64,000 nucleotides of DNA from Mycolicibacterium sp. MU0050 (GCF_963378085.1 NZ_OY726395.1:4836001-4900000), one strand, 5' to 3'. Positions 51,914-63,167 are shown, numbered from the stretch's first letter. Numbers and translations are program-made. The notes: a model not told the origin generated them from the letters alone.

Positions 51914-52780
51914 ATGCGCGGGATAATTCTCGCGGGTGGGTCCGGCACGCGTTTACATCCGATCACGATGGGTGTAAGCAAGCAGCTCCTGCCGGTCTAC
52001 GACAAGCCACTCGTCTACTACCCGCTGTCGACCCTGATCATGGCTGGCATCAGAGACATTCTGATCATCACCACACCACACGACGCTCCGGCGTTCCAGC
52101 GCCTGCTTGGCGACGGGTCGGCGTACGGAGTGAATCTCAGCTATATTTCGCAACACCAGCCCGAAGGCTTAGCACAGGCATTTGTGCTTGGAGCCGAGCA
52201 TATTGGCAACGACACTGTGGCTTTGGCGCTGGGTGACAACATCTTCTACGGGCCTGGGCTCGGGACCAGCCTCAGGCGTTTCCAAAACGTCAGCGGCGGC
52301 GCCATTTTCGCTTACTGGGTGGCTAACCCCTCGGCGTACGGCGTAGTGGAGTTCGGTGCCGACGGGACAGCCGTCTCACTCGAGGAGAAACCCCAACATC
52401 CGAAATCCCACTACGCCGTGCCCGGCCTGTATTTCTATGACAACGACGTCATCGAGATCGCCCGCTCCCTCCGGAAATCGGCCCGCGGTGAGTACGAGAT
52501 CACCGAGGTAAACCAGATCTATCTCGAACAAGGCCGACTCTCGGTAGAGGTGTTGGCCCGCGGAACGGCGTGGTTGGACACGGGAACGTTCGATTCGCTT
52601 CTCGACGCGAGCGACTTTGTCCGCACCATCGAGCGTCGTCAGGGACTGAAAGTCAGTGCGCCCGAGGAGATTGCCTGGCGCGCAGGATTCATTAACGATG
52701 ACCAGTTGGCTGCCCGCGGCAAGGAACTCCTTAAGTCCGGCTACGGTCGGTACCTGCTACATCTGCTGGAAAGGAAATAG
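51914..52780 (+). CDS. rmlA: Glucose-1-phosphate thymidylyltransferase
   Basis: The 288-aa nucleotidyltransferase begins [18 protein letters not shown] and continues [20 protein letters not shown], with [29 protein letters not shown] and [16 protein letters not shown], the full RmlA signature. It makes dTDP-glucose from glucose-1-phosphate and dTTP, the first step towards dTDP-rhamnose and dTDP-6-deoxytalose used on GPLs. The ATG at 51914 fits the family; no strong ribosome site is seen. It is probably a second rmlA beside a general one elsewhere, which would dedicate sugar supply to GPL. It is divergent from the leftward tailoring genes. Confidence 0.93.
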   Translation: MRGIILAGGSGTRLHPITMGVSKQLLPVYDKPLVYYPLSTLIMAGIRDILIITTPHDAPAFQRLLGDGSAYGVNLSYISQHQPEGLAQAFVLGAEHIGNDTVALALGDNIFYGPGLGTSLRRFQNVSGGAIFAYWVANPSAYGVVEFGADGTAVSLEEKPQHPKSHYAVPGLYFYDNDVIEIARSLRKSARGEYEITEVNQIYLEQGRLSVEVLARGTAWLDTGTFDSLLDASDFVRTIERRQGLKVSAPEEIAWRAGFINDDQLAARGKELLKSGYGRYLLHLLERK

Positions 52781-52977
52781 GTCGGCGCGGCCTGGTCAGC
52801 CCGGACGACAACGGCGGGCGTCTGTCTGTGTAACGTCAAGGCGTTCGTGCCAGACATAAGAGTTAGGTTTCGCAACAAGTTTGAGGCCTAGGCATCAGTG
52901 GGTAGCTCAACCGATGCCGAGACCGTCCGGGACCGACCACTGGACGACATCTTGTCAATACTCGAAGGAGCGAAAAC

Positions 52978-53316
52978 ATGATCCGATCATCATTGACCGG
53001 AGTGGCTGCCGCCGCGTGCGGGCTGGCTCTGTCCCTCTCCGCGGGCGCCGGAATTGCGTCCGCCGCTCCCGACTACGGCCCGATGGTCGATACGACCTGC
53101 AGCTTCGATCAGGCGATGACGGCCGTGCGCACCGAGAACCCGATGGCGGCGCGCTACCTCGATCAGTCGCCGCCCAACGTGCAGTTCCTGCGCGTGTATC
53201 TCGGCGCGCCCCGTGATGAACGCATCAACCTGCTCAATCAGATCAAGGACAACCCCGGGGCGAACCAGGCCCTACCGGTGTTCCAGCAGATGCTCACCAG
53301 TTGCACCAAGTACTGA
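52978..53316 (+). CDS. Secreted hemophore-related protein
   Basis: The 112-aa protein has a signal peptide (residues 1-~30: positively charged start, LTGVAAAACGLALSLSAGAGIASA, cleavage near ASA-AP). A small helical mature domain with two cysteines (TTCSFDQAM and LTSCTKY) could form one disulfide. The pattern (TCSFDQAMxAVRxENP, FLRVYLGAPRDERINLLNQI) is that of the mycobacterial hemophore-related family to which Rv0203-like haem-binding proteins belong. GAAGGAG lies nine bases before the ATG. It is out of theme and on the opposite strand to its mmpL neighbours. Confidence 0.8.
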   Translation: MIRSSLTGVAAAACGLALSLSAGAGIASAAPDYGPMVDTTCSFDQAMTAVRTENPMAARYLDQSPPNVQFLRVYLGAPRDERINLLNQIKDNPGANQALPVFQQMLTSCTKY

Positions 53317-53373
53317 ACTGACTCGAGTTCGCTTCGACCCGGAGCAAACGCGAGTCGCTGATTCATCTCAGGC

Positions 53374-53417
53374 CGTCCCCAGCGCCGAGTCCGCTTGCGG
53401 TCTCACCGCTGGGGACG
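53374..53417. terminator. Probable bidirectional terminator hairpin
   Basis: Perfect 11-bp stem (CGTCCCCAGCG / CGCTGGGGACG) with a 22-nt loop, located between the convergent hemophore-like and mmpL genes. There is no T tract on either side, as is common in mycobacteria. Confidence 0.65.
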
Positions 53418-53426
53418 TTCTGCGTA

Positions 53427-56297
53427 CTAGGTGCGGTCTTCGCCCAGCAACTCACGCACGGCGGGACGCGTGCCGTACTCGCGGAGCATGGCGCTTGCCG
53501 GCCGCGGCCGGACCTGTACCGGCCACCAGAACCACCGTCCCAGCAGCGCGGCGATCGACGGGGTCAGGAAGGCGCGCACAATCAATGCGTCGAACAGCAG
53601 GCCGAAGCAGATGGTGGTGCCCACCTGGCCGATGATCCGCAGGTCGCTGACCACCATGGCCGCCATCGTCAGGGCGAACACCAAACCCGCTGTCGTCACG
53701 ACCTTGCCGGTGCCGCCCATCGCCCGGATGATGCCGGTGTGCAAACCCGCGCCGATCTCCTCCTTCATCCGGGAGACCAGCATCAGGTTGTAGTCGGAAC
53801 CCACCGCCAGCAGGATGATCACGGACATCGCCAGCACCATCCAGTGCAGGTATATCCCGAAGATGTACTGCCAGATGAGCACTGAGATGCCGAACGAGGC
53901 GCCCAGCGACAGCACCACCGTGCCGACGATCACGAGTGCCGCGATGGGGCTGCGCGTGACGATGAGCATGATCATGAAGACCAGGCAGACAGCCGCGATG
54001 CCGGCGAGCCAGACATCCCACTTCGAGCCATCGTGCCAGTCCTTGGCCGTCGCCGCGGCACCGGCGATGTACACCTTGCTGTTCACCAGCGGGGTGCCCT
54101 TGAGCGCCTCCTCGGCCGCCGTCCGGATCTGATCGATGCGTTGGATGCCTTCGATCGACGCCGGGTCTCCGCTGTGCGAAATGATGTAGCGCACGGACTT
54201 TCCGTCCGGCGACAGGAAGAAGTCCATGGCGCGCTGGAACTCCGGATTTTCGAAGACTTCCGGCGGTAGGAAGAACGAATCGTCTATCTGGGCGGCGTCG
54301 AAAGCGCGGCCCATGACGCTGACATCCTCGGCCGCATCCTCCATGCCGGCGTTCAAACCCGTCTGGGTGCTGTGCATGGTGAGCGTCATCTCCCGCATAC
54401 GCTCCATCACCGCGATCATCTGCGGCATGATGACCAACATCTGGGGCATCAGCCGGTCCAAAATCTCCATCTCATCGACCAACCCCGACATCTCGTCGTT
54501 CAGGCGGTCGACCTTGTCGATAGAGTCGAAGAGCGACCGAACTGCCCAGCACACGGGAATGTTGTAGCAGTGCGGTTCCCAATAAAAGTAGTTACGAATA
54601 GGTCGGAAAAAATCGTCGAACAGGGCAATACGTCCCCGCAGTTCTGAGACGACTTCCTCCATTTCTTTGGTGTTGCCAACCATGCTGTGGGTAGTGGCGA
54701 CCATCTCTTGCATCACAGCGTACGAACGCTTCTGCGCTTCGATCAGCTCGGCCATGTCGTCGGCCTGTTTGAGCATGTCGTTGTTGCGCTGTTGTTGGAA
54801 GTGATTGGCCTGGGCCTGCGTAGCGCTCTGCAAGCTGAGAAGGAACGGGATGGACGTGCGTTCCAACGGGGTGCCTTCGGGCCGGGTAATCGCCTGCACC
54901 CGTGACACACCGCGCACTTGGAATACCGCCTTGGCGACCTTGTTCAGCACCAAGAAGTCGTCCGGATTACGAAGATCGCGATCGGTTTCCACCATCAGCA
55001 CTTCGGGTGTCATACGCGACTGGGAAAAGTGTCGATCCGCGGCCTGAAATCCCTGATTCGCCGGAATGTCACCCATGATGTAATTCCGGTCGTTGTAGCT
55101 CGTCTTGTAGCCCGGCAGCGCCAGCAGGCCGACCAACGCCAGTGCCAGCGTGGCGACGGCGATCGGTGCCGGCCATCGGACGATAGCGGTCCCGATTCCC
55201 CGCCAACGACGCTCGGCGATCTTGCGCTTGGGCTCCAGCATGCCGAAGCGACTGGCCACCGCGACACCGGCGGGGACCAGGGTCACCGCCACCGCCACCG
55301 CCGCGGCCAGTCCGATGGCCGCCGGAACGCCCATGGTCTGGAAATACGGCAGGCGGGTGAAGCTCAGGCACAGCATGGCACCGGCAATCGTCAGGCCGGA
55401 CGCCAGAACCACGGGCGCGACCCCGTGATACATGCTGTAGTAGGACGTTTCGCGATCCTGGCCGGCCTGTCGCGACTCCAGATATCGGCCGAAGAAGAAG
55501 ATGCCGTAGTCGGTGCCCGCCGCAATACAAAGGAACACCAACATGTTGACGGCGAAGGTGGACAGCCCAAGAATCTCGTAGTGGCCGAGCACCGCCACGA
55601 CGCCGCGCGCCGCGCCCAGCTCGAAGCCGACCATCAACAGCAACAGGATCACGGTGCCGAAAGACCGGTACACCATGAGCAACAGCGCGAAGATGACCGC
55701 GACACTGACGATCGTGATCTTGAGGATGGATGCGTTTCCGCCGTGGTGCATGTCCGTGATCAGCGGGCCCGCGCCCGTGACGTAGACGTCGACCCCCGCC
55801 GGGACCGGTATCCCGCTTACGATGTCGCGCACCCCGGCGACCGACTTGTCCCCCAGGGCGGTCCCTTGGTCGCCGACCAGATTCAGCTGTACATAGGTGG
55901 CCCGTCCGTCCGGACTCTGCACGCTGGAAGCGGTGAGCCGGTCCCCCCAGAGATCCTGGACATTCGACACATACTCTGGGGCGCTTTCCAATTCAGCGAC
56001 CAGACGCGTGTAGTACTCGCGCGCGCCCTCACCGAGGGGCTCCTGCCCCTCGAGCACGATCATGGCGAAGTTGTCCGAGTCCGAGTTGTCGAACGTCTCG
56101 ACCATCCGCTTCATCGCCTGCGCCGACGGAGCGTCGGAGGGCATCAACGCGACGGCATTCTCCTCGCCCACCGTCTCCAACATCGGTGCCGAGAAGGTCA
56201 GCGCCAGAATCAGCGCCAGCCAACCCACGATGATGATCGGAGCGAACCTACGAATGGTCCGCGCGATGAAGGGCCGCCGGGAATCCTCAGTGTCCAT
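53427..56297 (-). CDS. mmpL4b: MmpL-family GPL transporter, second copy
   Basis: The 956-aa RND-type transporter has twelve predicted membrane segments. The two proton-relay Asp-Tyr pairs are [12 protein letters not shown] (TM4) and [12 protein letters not shown] (TM10). Two periplasmic porter domains flank a long coiled-coil insertion (~480-640) whose tip carries paired cysteines (HCYNIPVCW). This layout is that of MmpL4/5-class proteins. With mmpS and the first mmpL it forms the GPL export set known from M. smegmatis, where both MmpL4a and MmpL4b are needed. It starts 9 bp after the upstream mmpL. The a/b label follows gene order. Confidence 0.9.
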   Translation of the reverse strand: MDTEDSRRPFIARTIRRFAPIIIVGWLALILALTFSAPMLETVGEENAVALMPSDAPSAQAMKRMVETFDNSDSDNFAMIVLEGQEPLGEGAREYYTRLVAELESAPEYVSNVQDLWGDRLTASSVQSPDGRATYVQLNLVGDQGTALGDKSVAGVRDIVSGIPVPAGVDVYVTGAGPLITDMHHGGNASILKITIVSVAVIFALLLMVYRSFGTVILLLLMVGFELGAARGVVAVLGHYEILGLSTFAVNMLVFLCIAAGTDYGIFFFGRYLESRQAGQDRETSYYSMYHGVAPVVLASGLTIAGAMLCLSFTRLPYFQTMGVPAAIGLAAAVAVAVTLVPAGVAVASRFGMLEPKRKIAERRWRGIGTAIVRWPAPIAVATLALALVGLLALPGYKTSYNDRNYIMGDIPANQGFQAADRHFSQSRMTPEVLMVETDRDLRNPDDFLVLNKVAKAVFQVRGVSRVQAITRPEGTPLERTSIPFLLSLQSATQAQANHFQQQRNNDMLKQADDMAELIEAQKRSYAVMQEMVATTHSMVGNTKEMEEVVSELRGRIALFDDFFRPIRNYFYWEPHCYNIPVCWAVRSLFDSIDKVDRLNDEMSGLVDEMEILDRLMPQMLVIMPQMIAVMERMREMTLTMHSTQTGLNAGMEDAAEDVSVMGRAFDAAQIDDSFFLPPEVFENPEFQRAMDFFLSPDGKSVRYIISHSGDPASIEGIQRIDQIRTAAEEALKGTPLVNSKVYIAGAAATAKDWHDGSKWDVWLAGIAAVCLVFMIMLIVTRSPIAALVIVGTVVLSLGASFGISVLIWQYIFGIYLHWMVLAMSVIILLAVGSDYNLMLVSRMKEEIGAGLHTGIIRAMGGTGKVVTTAGLVFALTMAAMVVSDLRIIGQVGTTICFGLLFDALIVRAFLTPSIAALLGRWFWWPVQVRPRPASAMLREYGTRPAVRELLGEDRT

Positions 56298-56306
56298 AAG
56301 GGTCCG

Positions 56307-59186
56307 CTAGTCCCTCATAAGCAGCGACCGCACAAGGGGGCGAGGTCCGGTCGATCGGAGCATGGTGCTGGCCGGCCGGGGACGAACCCGCTGCGGCCAC
56401 CAGAACCAGCGACCCAACAGGGCGGCAATCGACGGAGTCATGAACGCACGGACCACCATGGCGTCGAACAGCAGGCCGAGGCCGATCGTGGTACCCACCT
56501 GACCGAGCATCAGCAGGTCGCTGACGATCAGGGAGGCCATGGTGGCGGCGAACACCAACCCCGCCATGGTGACGACCCTGCCCGTACCTCCCATGGCCCG
56601 GATCAGTCCGGTCTTCAAGCCGGCGCCCACTTCGTCCCTCATGCGGGAGACCAGCATCAAGTTGTAGTCGGAGCCCACCGCCAACAAGACGATGACCGAC
56701 ATGGCGAGCACCACCCAGTGCAACTGGATACCGAGGATGTGCTGCCACACCAGCACCGACAGCCCGAAGGACGCCCCGAGTGAGAGCACCACCGTGCCGA
56801 CGATGACCATCGCGGCGATGATGCTGCGGGTCATCAGCACCATGATCATGAAGATCAGGCAGATCGCGGAGACCAGGGCGATCAGCAGGTCGTAGACGGA
56901 GCCCTCAACGAGGTCCTTCACGGAGGCGGCGGTACCGGTGAGGTAGATCTCCGAGCTTTCCAGCGGGGTCCCCTTGAGCGCCTCCTCCGCTGCGATCTTG
57001 ACCGGGTCGACCAGTGCCATGCCTTCGGTGGTCGCCGGATCGCCGCGCTGGGTGATCAGCATGCGCGCGGACTTGCCGTCGGGCGACAGGAAGATGTCCA
57101 TGACGCGTTGGAACTGCGGGGATTCGATTACCTCCGGTGGTAGGTAAAAGGAGTCGTCATTGTTAGACGAGTTGAACGCCTTCGCCATCGCCGTCGCCGT
57201 ATCACCGGAATCGTCCATCTGGCCCAAGATCCCGGACATGGTGCTGAACATCGTCAGCATCATGGTGCGGCTCGACTCCATTGACGCAATCATCGGTGGG
57301 AACTGCAGCAGCATCTGCGGCATCAGCAGCGCCATCTTGTCGAGGTCTTTCACCATCTCTTCCATGGTGCCGCTGACCTCGTCAACGCCGTCGAGCGCCT
57401 CGAAAATGCCTCGCAGCGACCAACACACGGGGATGTTGTAACAGTGCGGTTCCCAATAAAAGTAATTGCGGATCGGCCGGAAGAAGTCATCGAAGTTCGC
57501 GATATGGTCGCGCAATTCTGTGGTGGTGTCCTGGAGCTCGTGCGTGGTCTCGACCATCCGCTGCGTGGTGCTCACCATCTCTTGCATCAGCGCGTACATG
57601 CGCTTCATGAGCGCGATGGTCTCCGCCATCTCGTCGGCCTGCTTGCGCATGTCGTTCATGCGCGCCTGTTGGAACGGAAGCGCAAGGCGCTGACTGGCAT
57701 TCGACATGCTGATCATGTAGGGAATGGTCGTGTCCTCGAGCTGCGTGCCCTCCGGCCGCGTCACCGACTGCACGTTGGCAATGCCCGGCACCTCGAAGAT
57801 GGCCTTGGCCAGCTTGTTCAAGACCAGCAGGTCCGTTGGGTTCCGCATGTCGCGGTCGGCCTCGATCATCAGAACTTCGGGAACCGCCATGACCGATGCG
57901 GGGAAGTGCCTTGCGGCAGCTTCGTATCCGCGGGCTGCAGGAATGCTGTCGGGAATGAAGTCCTGGTCGCTGTAGCTCGGTTTGTAGCCGGGCAGCGTCA
58001 GGAGGCCGATCAACGCCAGCGCCAACGTTGCGATGAGGATGGGACCCGGCCATCGGACGATGGCGGTGCCGATGCGCCGCCATCGCCGCGTCATCACGCT
58101 TCGCTTGGGTTCGTACAGGCCGAAGCGGCTGCCCAGGGCGATGGTGGCCGGCACCAGGGTCAGCGCCACCGCCACGGCCACCAAGATGCCCAGCGCGCCC
58201 GGTATACCCAAGGGCTGGAAATGGGGCAGTCGGGTAAAGCTCAGGCAGGCAATGGCTCCGGCGATGGTCACGCCGGAGGCCAGGACCACCTTGGCGACGC
58301 CGCTGAAGGCGGTGTAGTACGCGCTTTCGCGGTCCTCGCCCTGCTGTCGCGCCTCCTGATATCGCCCGAAGAAGAAGATCCCGTAATCGGTTCCCGCCGC
58401 GATGCCCACCGAGACCAGCAGGTTGACCACAAATGTCGTCAGGCCGACGTAGCCATGCATGCCGAGCCACGCGACGAGACCGCGCGCCACCTGCAATTCG
58501 ACGAGCACCGCGAACAGCAGCACCACGACCAGAATGAAGGAGCGGTAGAAGAAGATGAGCATCAAGAAGATCACCGCGATGGTCACCAGCGTGAAGAGCA
58601 GGACTGTCGCGGCGCCACTCTCACCCGCATCCGCGGCGATGGCCGCCGGACCGGTCAGGAAAGTCTCGATGCCCGGAGGGGCCGGGGTGCGTTCGATGAT
58701 GTCTTGCACCGCCCGCACAGCCTCGTTCGAGTCGGCCTCACCGAACTCTCCCGCTAGGTTGACCTGCACGAAAACGGCCTTGCCGTCGACGCTCTGCGCG
58801 GCACCGGCGGTGAGCGGATCCCCCCAGAAATCCCGGACGAATTGCACGTGCTCGGGAGTGTCCTCGAGCTGGCGAATGATCTCGTCGTAGTACTCGTGGG
58901 CCTCGGCGCCGAGTGGCTCCTGGCCCTCGAGGACGATGACCGTCACGCTCTGCGCGCTGGGCTCCTCAAAGACCTCGCCCATGCGGATCGACGCCTTGAC
59001 GGCCGGCGACTCCGTGGGCACCAATGAGACGGCGTACTCGCGTTCCACCACCTCCAGGGGAGGCACCGCCACCGTGGCGAGGACGGCCAGCGCCAACCAC
59101 CCGAGAATGATCAGCGGGGAGAAGGCGCGGATGAAGGACGCGATGCGCGGCCGAGATGCCCGCTGCGTCTCGGTCCCGCTGGTCAT
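56307..59186 (-). CDS. mmpL4a: MmpL-family GPL transporter, first copy
   Basis: The 959-aa paralogue of the next gene has the same segments: [17 protein letters not shown] in TM4, [15 protein letters not shown] in TM10 and a coiled-coil hairpin with HCYNIPVCW. It is coupled to mmpS by an ATGA overlap (59183-59186). Conserved DY pairs indicate a proton-driven transporter. The two MmpL proteins differ mainly in the coiled coil and porter domains, so they may form a hetero-oligomer or act in sequence. Confidence 0.9.
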   Translation of the reverse strand: MTSGTETQRASRPRIASFIRAFSPLIILGWLALAVLATVAVPPLEVVEREYAVSLVPTESPAVKASIRMGEVFEEPSAQSVTVIVLEGQEPLGAEAHEYYDEIIRQLEDTPEHVQFVRDFWGDPLTAGAAQSVDGKAVFVQVNLAGEFGEADSNEAVRAVQDIIERTPAPPGIETFLTGPAAIAADAGESGAATVLLFTLVTIAVIFLMLIFFYRSFILVVVLLFAVLVELQVARGLVAWLGMHGYVGLTTFVVNLLVSVGIAAGTDYGIFFFGRYQEARQQGEDRESAYYTAFSGVAKVVLASGVTIAGAIACLSFTRLPHFQPLGIPGALGILVAVAVALTLVPATIALGSRFGLYEPKRSVMTRRWRRIGTAIVRWPGPILIATLALALIGLLTLPGYKPSYSDQDFIPDSIPAARGYEAAARHFPASVMAVPEVLMIEADRDMRNPTDLLVLNKLAKAIFEVPGIANVQSVTRPEGTQLEDTTIPYMISMSNASQRLALPFQQARMNDMRKQADEMAETIALMKRMYALMQEMVSTTQRMVETTHELQDTTTELRDHIANFDDFFRPIRNYFYWEPHCYNIPVCWSLRGIFEALDGVDEVSGTMEEMVKDLDKMALLMPQMLLQFPPMIASMESSRTMMLTMFSTMSGILGQMDDSGDTATAMAKAFNSSNNDDSFYLPPEVIESPQFQRVMDIFLSPDGKSARMLITQRGDPATTEGMALVDPVKIAAEEALKGTPLESSEIYLTGTAASVKDLVEGSVYDLLIALVSAICLIFMIMVLMTRSIIAAMVIVGTVVLSLGASFGLSVLVWQHILGIQLHWVVLAMSVIVLLAVGSDYNLMLVSRMRDEVGAGLKTGLIRAMGGTGRVVTMAGLVFAATMASLIVSDLLMLGQVGTTIGLGLLFDAMVVRAFMTPSIAALLGRWFWWPQRVRPRPASTMLRSTGPRPLVRSLLMRD

Positions 59187-59611
59187 GCGGCCTGCAACAG
59201 GCAGGAGGTGAAGGCGTTCACCTGGTTGGACACCTTCTCCTCCTTGAGTTCGTCATCGACACTGATCCGGCACCCGATGGTGCTACCGTCCCCCTGCGCC
59301 ATGATGCTGCCGATCGTGGTCGTCTGGTAGACCTCGAATTGCATGCTCCACGGCAGGCTGACGTTCTCGACGAATTGCGGATCTGTCTCCGCGTCGAAAT
59401 AGCTGATATTGGCTACGGCTCCCGGAGACCCGAACACCTCGTAGGTCAATTTCTTCGGTTTGAACGCTTCGGTCTGGGCCTGTTCCGACGACGCATATGT
59501 GGGCCGGTCCTCCGAACCGAAAATGCCATGCAGCCTCGACACGGTGAAACCGCCGGCACTGAAAACCACGAGCGCCAGCAGCGGTATCCACAGCCGCTTC
59601 AGAAGCCGCAA
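59183..59611 (-). CDS. mmpS4: MmpS-family accessory protein
   Basis: The 142-aa protein has an N-terminal membrane anchor ([22 protein letters not shown]). A small beta-rich periplasmic domain follows, with [51 protein letters not shown] and a second Cys near the C-terminus (FTSCLL). It is the usual partner of MmpL transporters. The start is TTG at 59611, with AGAGGAG about ten bases upstream. It is the first gene of mmpS-mmpL-mmpL. An 18-bp perfect palindrome lies about 180 bp upstream. Confidence 0.9.
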   Translation of the reverse strand: MRLLKRLWIPLLALVVFSAGGFTVSRLHGIFGSEDRPTYASSEQAQTEAFKPKKLTYEVFGSPGAVANISYFDAETDPQFVENVSLPWSMQFEVYQTTTIGSIMAQGDGSTIGCRISVDDELKEEKVSNQVNAFTSCLLQAA

Positions 59612-59976
59612 AATCGTAGTTCTCCTCTGTCAACTCGCCACACCCGGCGCGGTGATGCGCCGCACTCACAAACGCGTGGCCCCCCGAGGCCGCAACTCAG
59701 TTCTGGAAGAGTAAACCATGCCCACGGCCAGCGGATAAGTCGGTTCTCGCCACCCTTAAGTCCGGCAACTTTCGACCCCGTCGAGTTGTTATGCAGGCCT
59801 GCATAAAACCGCGCTCACGACCCCTCCTGGCGAATGCAGAATGATCGGTCTCTTAGATTCTCAAAGCAAAATCTCTGGCACGACCGTGCTACTCGGAGTC
59901 GGCACGCCCGTCCCGTTCTCACCTCCCCCGCCCGCACGGGCCTCCCCCCGACGGATCCGCCGGTAAGTTCGATCTG
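59612..59976. promoter_or_regulatory. Divergent promoter region between mmpS and the O-methyltransferase gene
   Basis: 365 bp without a gene, containing the presumed mmpS4 promoter, a perfect palindrome (listed separately) and the promoter of the rightward methyltransferase. Nothing else is recognised. Confidence 0.6.
59789..59806. promoter_or_regulatory. 18-bp perfect palindrome, candidate operator
   Basis: TTATGCAGGCCTGCATAA is fully self-complementary. It sits about 180 bp upstream of mmpS4 and 170 bp upstream of the divergent methyltransferase. Size and symmetry fit a dimeric repressor site (TetR, MarR or GntR type). Confidence 0.55.
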
Positions 59977-60813
59977 GTGGACCACCCCGACGGCGATCGC
60001 ATCGACGCCAACACCCTGACCGGCGTCTCCGAGACCGCGCTGCTGACGCTGTACGGCCGCGCCCATCAGGCCGGCCACCGGGACGCCATCATCGATGACC
60101 CGATGGCCATCCGACTGGTCGAGGCCATCGACTTCGATTTCGAGAAGTTCGGCCGCAAGGGCCAGGAGATGGCGCTGCGCTCGCTGGCGTTCGACCGCGC
60201 CGCGCTCAGTTACCTGTCGCAGCATCCCGCAGCTACAGTCGTGGCGCTTGCCGAAGGTCTGCAGACCAGTTTCTGGCGCCTCACCGAGGTGCGTCCCGAA
60301 CTCGAGTTTTCCTGGCTCACGGTCGATTTCCAGCCCATCATCGATCTCCGGCAACGCTTGCTACCGCATTCTCCGCGAATTCGAACGCTGGCGCAGTCGG
60401 CGTTGGATTACTCGTGGATCGATCAGGTGGACACCAGCAACGGTGTGTTCATCACGGCCGAAGGCCTGTTGATGTATCTGCAGCCCGACGAGTCCATGGG
60501 GCTGATCCGGGAGTGCGCCCGCCGGTTCCCGGGTGGTCAGATGATTTTCGACCTGCCGCCGGTGCTGGTGAAGAAACTTGCCCCGAAGGGCGTCCGCTCC
60601 TCACGCCGCTACCGGGTCCCCCCGATGCCGTTCAGCCTCACGCCCGCGCAGCTGGCGGACTTGGCCAACACCGTCCCCGGGATCCGCGCGGTCCACGACC
60701 TGCCGATGCCGCGTGGGCGCGGCTGGGCATTCGAAAAGCTGTTCCCCGCGTTCTGGCAGTGGAAGCCCACCAAGCAGTGGCGCGGCGCCTACACCTTGCT
60801 GGAGTTCGGTTGA
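59977..60813 (+). CDS. LCM-type O-methyltransferase
   Basis: The 278-aa methyltransferase is of the leucine carboxyl methyltransferase (PPM1/LCM) group. It has LTGVSETALLTLYGRAHQAG, an FDRAALSYLSQHPAATVVALAEGLQTSFWRL SAM region, and ITAEGLLMYLQPDE and IFDLPPVLVKK late motifs. Mycobacteria have many such enzymes with unknown small-molecule substrates. It begins with GTG at 59977, preceded by a weak ribosome site. It is divergent from mmpS4 and convergent with the SDR gene. A link to GPL is not shown. Confidence 0.8.
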   Translation: MDHPDGDRIDANTLTGVSETALLTLYGRAHQAGHRDAIIDDPMAIRLVEAIDFDFEKFGRKGQEMALRSLAFDRAALSYLSQHPAATVVALAEGLQTSFWRLTEVRPELEFSWLTVDFQPIIDLRQRLLPHSPRIRTLAQSALDYSWIDQVDTSNGVFITAEGLLMYLQPDESMGLIRECARRFPGGQMIFDLPPVLVKKLAPKGVRSSRRYRVPPMPFSLTPAQLADLANTVPGIRAVHDLPMPRGRGWAFEKLFPAFWQWKPTKQWRGAYTLLEFG

Positions 60814-60830
60814 TTCGGCGCCGCGGCGCC

Positions 60831-61610
60831 TCAGAGCGCGAACGAGAATCCGCCGTTGACGCAGATGGTTTGACCGGTGATCCACGACCCCTGGTCGCTG
60901 GCGAGTAGCAGGGCCAGGTTGGTCACGTCGTCGGGCACGCCCGGCCGGCGGATGGCGTAGTTCTGCAGGATCGCCTTCGCCTGAGGCGAATCGGCCTGTT
61001 CGGCCCATAGCGGTTCGGTCAGCGGGGTTCGCATGGTGCCCAACGAGATGTTGTTGGCGGTGACGTTGTAGCGACCGTTCTCCGCGGCGATCGTTCGCGT
61101 GAGTCCGGCGGCCCCCGCCTTCGCCGCGCCGTAGACGGCGCCGCCGGGGTCCCCGGTCCGGCCGGCGTCCGAGACGACGGTGAGCACCCGTCCCCACTTG
61201 TTGGACACCATCGCCGGCAAGACCGCCCGGGTGCAGTGCAGCACGCCATACAGATTGACGCGCAGGAACGCCTCCCAGTCGGCCGGCTCGGACTCCGCGA
61301 AACGCCCACGCGTGGCGAACCCCTCGGCGCCCGCGTTCCCCGCGTTGTTGACCAGGACATCGGCCGGGCCGTGCGCGGCAACCGCGGTGCACACCGCGTC
61401 GTACTCGGTCACATCGAACGGGACCGGCGTGGCCGCGCCCCCGGCGGCGCGGATCTCGTCGACCACCTGCTCACAACGTTCGGGACGCAGGTCATTGACC
61501 AGGACTTCGGCTCCCGCGGCACCGAACGCGAGCGCGAGCCCCCGGCCGATGCCCTGGCCGGCGCCGGTCACCAGGGCACGTCGGCCCCGCAAGTCAGGCC
61601 CGGCGGTCAC
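60831..61610 (-). CDS. SDR dehydrogenase of the P450 operon
   Basis: The 259-aa SDR has the TGAGQGIGRGLALAFG cofactor motif, VNNAGNAG, a Ser-containing VVSDAGRTG and the catalytic YGAAKAG. The ending VNGGFSFAL is typical. The GTG at 61610 overlaps the P450 stop (GTGA), so the two are translationally coupled. This start is preferred to the ATG at 61631. It would oxidise the alcohol made by the P450, or reduce a related ketone; the substrate is unknown. Confidence 0.85.
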   Translation of the reverse strand: MTAGPDLRGRRALVTGAGQGIGRGLALAFGAAGAEVLVNDLRPERCEQVVDEIRAAGGAATPVPFDVTEYDAVCTAVAAHGPADVLVNNAGNAGAEGFATRGRFAESEPADWEAFLRVNLYGVLHCTRAVLPAMVSNKWGRVLTVVSDAGRTGDPGGAVYGAAKAGAAGLTRTIAAENGRYNVTANNISLGTMRTPLTEPLWAEQADSPQAKAILQNYAIRRPGVPDDVTNLALLLASDQGSWITGQTICVNGGFSFAL

Positions 61611-62905
61611 TTGCCGGCCGCCGGGGTCCACTCGATCCGCAGTTGGGTCAGACCCCGCAGCAGGAAGGTCGGGTCGTAGGCGAAACGGCGATTGCCTGCG
61701 GGACCGTGGAACTCCTCATCGATGCGAATGTCGCTCATGCGCTCCAACATACGGCGCACGGTGATCTGACCCTCCACGCGCGCCAACGGTGCACCCGCGC
61801 AGGTGTGGATGCCGCGGCCGAACGCGATGTGCTCGCGCACGTTCTTGCGTTCCGGACGGAATTCGTGGGGGTCCTCGAACTTGCGTGGGTCCCGGTTGGC
61901 CGCTCCCAGGCACAGCATCACGATGGTGCCGGCCGGCAGATGCACCCCGCCCAGGGTGGTGGTCTTGCGGACCAGCCGGAAATCCACCTTGGTGGGCGAA
62001 TGCATGCGCAGCGACTCCTCGATGAAAGTCGGTATCTTGTCCGGGTTTTCCCGCAGCATCTGCTGATAGTCCGGGCGGTCCCCGAGTGTTTGCACCGCCG
62101 CGCTGAGAAGCTTGGTCACCGTCTCCTGTCCGGCGGCGAACAGGAACGTCGCCGGCTTGACCACCTCCATCAACTCTGGCGTCGAGCCGTCGGGGTACAC
62201 CGCGGTGGCCATCCCGGACAGCACGTCCTCACGCGGTTCGCGGCGGCGCTCGGCGAGGTACCCGGCAAACTTGTCGTCCAGGTACTGCAGGGGGTCCAGA
62301 CCCACCGGCTCACCGTCGAGGGCGCCCACCCGGGTGCCGCTGGGTTGTTCGGCGCCCAGTGCGGCGAGGAACTCCGGGCGGTCCTCGTCGGGAACACCGA
62401 GTAGATCGATGATCGCCGAGGTGGCAAAGGGTTTCGCGTACTCGGAGAGGAACTCGCACTTCCCGTCGGCACCCGAGGGATCCATGATCTGGTCGAGCTG
62501 GTTGTCGACCAGCTGCCACATGTACTCCTCGTTCTCCTTGAGGCGTCGCGGCGTCAACAGCTTGTTCAGCAGCGACCGTGCCCGCTCGTGGGCCGGTGGG
62601 TCCATGACCACCATGTGCTCGTGGATGGGGAACAGGTGCCGGTGGGCCTCGATCTGCTCGGTGATGTCGTCGCCCTCGGGTTCGAAGGGCAACGGCGGGA
62701 ACGGTCCGCCGATGGCGTTGACCGCGGAGAACGAATCGTGGTCCTTGAACGCGGTCATCACCTCCTGGTAGCCGGTCACCGCGACGACGCCGTAATGCGG
62801 CTCGCGGAATACCGGCCCCTGCTCACGGAGGTGGTCCCAATACGCGTAGGGGTCCTGGCTGATCTCGGGGTCGGAGAAGTAGTCGACGGAAGCGAGGTCG
62901 GTCAT
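61607..62905 (-). CDS. Cytochrome P450
   Basis: The 432-aa P450 has the I-helix FLFAAGQETVTKLL, the K-helix ESLRMHSP (ExxR) and the haem loop FGRGIHTCAGAPLAR (Cys ~369). The ATG at 62905 follows AAAGGACGGCCGACCC. It is flanked by a ferredoxin gene 49 bp upstream and an overlapping SDR gene downstream, a self-contained oxidation unit. The CYP family number cannot be given without alignment. Divergent TetR regulation is likely. Confidence 0.92.
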   Translation of the reverse strand: MTDLASVDYFSDPEISQDPYAYWDHLREQGPVFREPHYGVVAVTGYQEVMTAFKDHDSFSAVNAIGGPFPPLPFEPEGDDITEQIEAHRHLFPIHEHMVVMDPPAHERARSLLNKLLTPRRLKENEEYMWQLVDNQLDQIMDPSGADGKCEFLSEYAKPFATSAIIDLLGVPDEDRPEFLAALGAEQPSGTRVGALDGEPVGLDPLQYLDDKFAGYLAERRREPREDVLSGMATAVYPDGSTPELMEVVKPATFLFAAGQETVTKLLSAAVQTLGDRPDYQQMLRENPDKIPTFIEESLRMHSPTKVDFRLVRKTTTLGGVHLPAGTIVMLCLGAANRDPRKFEDPHEFRPERKNVREHIAFGRGIHTCAGAPLARVEGQITVRRMLERMSDIRIDEEFHGPAGNRRFAYDPTFLLRGLTQLRIEWTPAAGK

Positions 62906-62954
62906 GGGTCGGCCGTCCTTTCGGCGATGATGCGGGCTGACTATTGGGCTGGAA

Positions 62955-63167
62955 CTACTCTTCGTCGACCGTGATCGCCCCGCGCGGACATGCGTCGACG
63001 GCAGCGCGCACCTGTTCCCAGAACTCCGGCGGCGGCTGCTCGTCACAGCGGGCGATGTCGTCGTCGGTCAGGTCGAAGACCTCGGGTGCGGTTTCGATGC
63101 AGAGTGCGTGGCCTTCGCACAGTTGCTGGTCGATCCGCACTCGCAGAATCCGCGCACCCACGCTCAC
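62955..63167 (-). CDS. [3Fe-4S] ferredoxin, P450 electron donor
   Basis: The 70-aa ferredoxin has cysteines in LCEGHALCIETAP and ACPRGAI, a CxxHxxC-type site that binds a 3Fe-4S cluster, as in many mycobacterial P450-linked ferredoxins. GTG start at 63167 with AGGGAGG upstream. It is the first gene of the ferredoxin-P450-SDR operon and is divergent from the TetR gene. Confidence 0.9.
   Translation of the reverse strand: MSVGARILRVRIDQQLCEGHALCIETAPEVFDLTDDDIARCDEQPPPEFWEQVRAAVDACPRGAITVDEE

Noticed and set aside
52781..52977. IdeR iron box upstream of the hemophore-like gene
   Set aside because: Only a half-site-like GAGTTAGGTT is present; the second arm is missing.
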